From Bacteroidota bacterium (lineage in GTDB: Bacteria > Bacteroidota > Rhodothermia > Rhodothermales > Salinibacteraceae): 35,895 bases of DNA. The DNA lies in NCBI GenBank assembly GCA_009908725.1, contig JAAAOT010000381.1:1-35895 (forward strand). Direction: 5' to 3'. The position numbers and the translations under genes are program-made. How positions within the stretch are numbered: position 1 is the stretch's first letter; every line of letters starts with the position of its first letter. The notes under the pieces were generated by a model. That model ran no database searches, had not been told where the DNA came from, and saw nothing but the letters and a program-made list of their open reading frames with translations. Below are positions 33,967 to 35,895 of this stretch, piece by piece.

Positions 33967-35537
33967 ATGACCCGACTGTCCCTCCCGATCCTCCTGCTTG
34001 TCCTGGCCGGGCTCGCCCTGCCGGCGGCCCGCGCGCAGGATGCCGAACCCGTGCAGGTCCTCGAACTGCACGGGCCGCGCTCTCTGTTTGCCGGCGCCGT
34101 AGCGAACTATCGGGCACGGGTGTCGGACGAGTCGACGCGACCGATCGGGTTTCTGTGGCACTTCGGTGACGGGATCGCGTCCGAGGGAAGCCTTGTCGCC
34201 CACCGGTATGCCTTGCCCGGCACCTACACGGTGAGGGTCATCGCTTACAACACGGCCGGGCGCGACACGATGTCCACGACGGTTCGGGTCTCGCCCGCTC
34301 CGGATGTCACCGCCATCCCCGATCCGCCGAGCGAGGTGCAATCCACGCAGGGTGCCTCAACCGCCGAACGCACCGCGCCCGCAGCCGAACTGCCATCCCC
34401 GAGCATCTCTCGTCGGGACGTGCGGAAATCCCTTTTCAGCCGCCACCCCATCGTTCCCGCATCGGATGGCTACACCTGGGTGCTGGCGTCCGACCTGTGG
34501 AGCGAGCGCCTTCACCGAAAGCGCCTGAAGTACCGGCTGCAGGGATTGCGCGTCGAAGTTATGGCAGACACGACGGGAAGCGGCAGCCCCGTCTACCGCC
34601 TCATCGCCGGTCACTTCAAGACCATCGGACAGGCGTTGATCGCCCGGTCCATGCTCAAGGTCGACGAGTCGAACCTCCAGCTCCAAGCGTTCTCGCCCGA
34701 CGGCATTCAACTCGCGATGGCGGCCTTTCCGGACGCCCTCCGGCAGCTGGATCCCGCCGATCGAACGTGGCTCGACGCCCTCCCCGAGCCGACCGTTGCC
34801 GACATTCAGCCGCCCTCCCCTGACGCACACGAGGCCCCCGAAGGGATCGCCACGACCGGGCCCGCCCCCACGCCATCGGCATCGCCCAACATGAGTCGAC
34901 GCATCCCGGAGATACCTTCCCCGGGCTTGCCCTCCTGGGTCTGGTTCGTTGCCGGCCTTGCCGTCGCATCGGCGACAGGCATCGTATCGCTCATTCTCTA
35001 CGGCCGACGATCGGCCGGCCGACCGCTTCCGCGACCGCCTCTACCAAAAAAAGCGCTGCCGCCGATCGGTCTCCGGACCGGGCGGCGGCGGCGTCCCAGT
35101 CCAGCAACGGCAGCACACCTGCTCCGAAACCGGCGCCCACCCCGCCCGTCGCCGACGACGAGGCCGGAGGCGGCGACACGGAACCGTCAGACGCCGACGC
35201 TCCAGCACCGGCGGCGCCAGAAGCGCCCACTCCAGACCCGGCGGCTCCGGCAGCCGCCGACCACCTCACCAGGGATCACGAACCGCTGTCCCCGCCGTCG
35301 GACGTCAACATGGCCTGGCCCGACGATCAGGAGAGTGAAGCTCCCCTTCCGATCACCGCCTTCCACGTCGTCGTGCCGGAGGATGTGGAGGTCACGCCAC
35401 CCGAACCGTGGCCGCATCCATCCACCTGGAATGTGCCGGGACGCGGCTGGGACGATCTCAACGACATGGCATCCTCCGACCCGCCGGCCGAATCGCCCAC
35501 ACGGGAACCGAGGCGCGATGATGAGGTCGTTTCCTGA
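33967..35537 (+). CDS. PKD and SPOR-domain membrane protein with -1 frame change
   Basis: Predicted envelope protein. A signal peptide (1-23, ending AARAQ) is followed by a PKD domain (about 30-115, GFLWHFGDGIASEGS, HRYALPGTYTVRV), a low-complexity linker, and a SPOR-like domain (about 165-250, YTWVLASDLWSERLHRKRLK, YRLIAGHFKTIGQALIAR) that in other proteins binds denuded peptidoglycan. A membrane helix follows (about 321-346). The zero frame runs on to 35763 as an Arg/Pro-rich tail, which also overlaps the next gene. In the -1 frame an acidic, Ala/Pro-rich halophile-type tail (ending EPRRDDEVVS) runs from about 35052 to the TGA at 35535-35537. The biological product is therefore probably the -1 fusion, 523 residues if the shift occurs at the A7 run. 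The cause may be programmed frameshifting, an indel or a sequence error. Confidence 0.75.
35046..35086 (+). promoter_or_regulatory. Slippery heptamer and stem-loop, candidate -1 frameshift signal
   Basis: The zero frame reads CCA AAA AAA GCG, so the A run (35046-35052) is the heptamer A-AAA-AAA in the correct register. Five bases later (GCGCT), GCCGCC (35058-35063) pairs with GGCGGC (35081-35086), and CGGTC (35067-35071) pairs with GACCG (35076-35080) around a TCCG tetraloop with C-G closure. GAT (35064-35066) is a bulge. Slippage by -1 leads directly into the acidic open frame. GC-rich triplet repeats nearby raise the chance of accidental pairing. Confidence 0.5.
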
Positions 35538-35729
35538 CATTGATCTCCAGGGCGAACGCGCCGGACAACTGCACCCGCGGGTTGCGAATGGCGGTCATTG
35601 CGTCCATTTTATTCGTACCAAGACGACACCGCGCGCCGCCTACCGCATGCGGTCGTCCCTCCGATCCATCGCTCCTTCCGCACCCCGTCCGCCGGTCTCA
35701 ACTCTTTTTCCCTATCTCGACCCGGAACC

Positions 35730-35895
35730 ATGGCAAAACGTACGTCCGATCCGTTTTCGCTGAGCGATGAAGAGCTCCTCGAGGAAATCATCGACCTGCA
35801 CCGGCAGGGCCACGATGCGGAAGCCGTCACGCGGGCTCTGGAAGAGCAATACGGTGCTTCCCGCGTCGATCGATTCGATCTCGTCAGCGTGATCC
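35730..35895 (+). CDS. Hypothetical protein, N-terminal fragment cut by the window edge
   Basis: No family recognised. The ATG at 35730 opens a frame of 55 complete codons that continues past the right edge. It begins MAKRTSDPFSLSDEELLEEI and is Glu/Asp-rich and probably helical (DLHRQGHDAEAVTRALEEQYG), with a composition typical of this organism. It lies 192 bases past the end of the -1 frame product and starts inside the zero-frame extension of that gene, which is another reason to doubt that extension. No ribosome binding site is visible. Function is unknown. Confidence 0.7.
   Translation, partial: MAKRTSDPFSLSDEELLEEIIDLHRQGHDAEAVTRALEEQYGASRVDRFDLVSVI

Noticed and set aside
35310-35537. 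A separate small gene starting at ATG 35310
   Set aside because: The same frame is open and of the same acidic composition upstream to about 35052, so this is the end of a larger chain rather than a free-standing gene.

Overview
The window looks like chromosomal DNA from a GC-rich, salt-adapted member of the Rhodothermota/Bacteroidota (Salinibacter-like). Reasons: proteins rich in Asp/Glu; a TonB-dependent receptor paired with DUF4249 lipoproteins; a membrane sensor kinase with an N-terminal propeller and a Y_Y_Y-like domain; and almost no Shine-Dalgarno sequences ahead of start codons. The lineage is an inference from gene content. No rRNA, tRNA, CRISPR array, transposase or phage gene was recognised.

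Layout. (1) 1-14153, minus strand: an MltD-like lytic transglycosylase with LysM, a large membrane sensor histidine kinase, an acyl-CoA (propionyl-CoA type) carboxylase beta subunit, a hypothetical protein, a TonB-dependent receptor and two tandem DUF4249 lipoproteins. (2) 14731-16657, plus strand: a membrane protein and an ABC ATPase, probably a two-gene ABC exporter. (3) 16757-19600: an electrophile-stress module with an old-yellow-enzyme ene-reductase, a NemR-like TetR regulator and a divergent DJ-1/PfpI protein. Matching palindromes precede both enzyme genes. (4) 20289-35537, plus strand: a type IV pilus / type II secretion-like machine. It has a small pilin-like protein, PilC/GspF, PilB/GspE, three single-pass pilin-like or minor-subunit proteins, a divergent PilT-like ATPase, a PilM-PilN (GspL-like) fusion, a PilO-PilP fusion, a small secretin, a CPBP membrane protease and a PKD+SPOR membrane protein. 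(5) From 35730: the start of an unrecognised gene cut by the window edge.

How the parts work together. Region 4 encodes motor, platform, alignment complex and outer-membrane gate with fewer, fused parts, and no prepilin peptidase is present. The pilin-like proteins lack the usual leader and cleavage motif, so this may be a distinct pilus or secretion lineage. Region 3 resembles the E. coli nemRA-gloA logic (NemR controlling an ene-reductase and a glyoxalase), with a DJ-1 protein in place of GloA.

The most unusual DNA-level signals are: (a) non-coding arrays of degenerate words with a strict 7-bp or 8-bp period (1-64, 185-224, 280-327, 7818-7857, 8113-8176, 26943-27104), three of which abut stop codons; and (b) a reading-frame change in the last gene of the pilus region. 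That change lies at or near an A-AAA-AAA heptamer followed five bases later by a strong hairpin, so it is either programmed -1 frameshifting or an indel.
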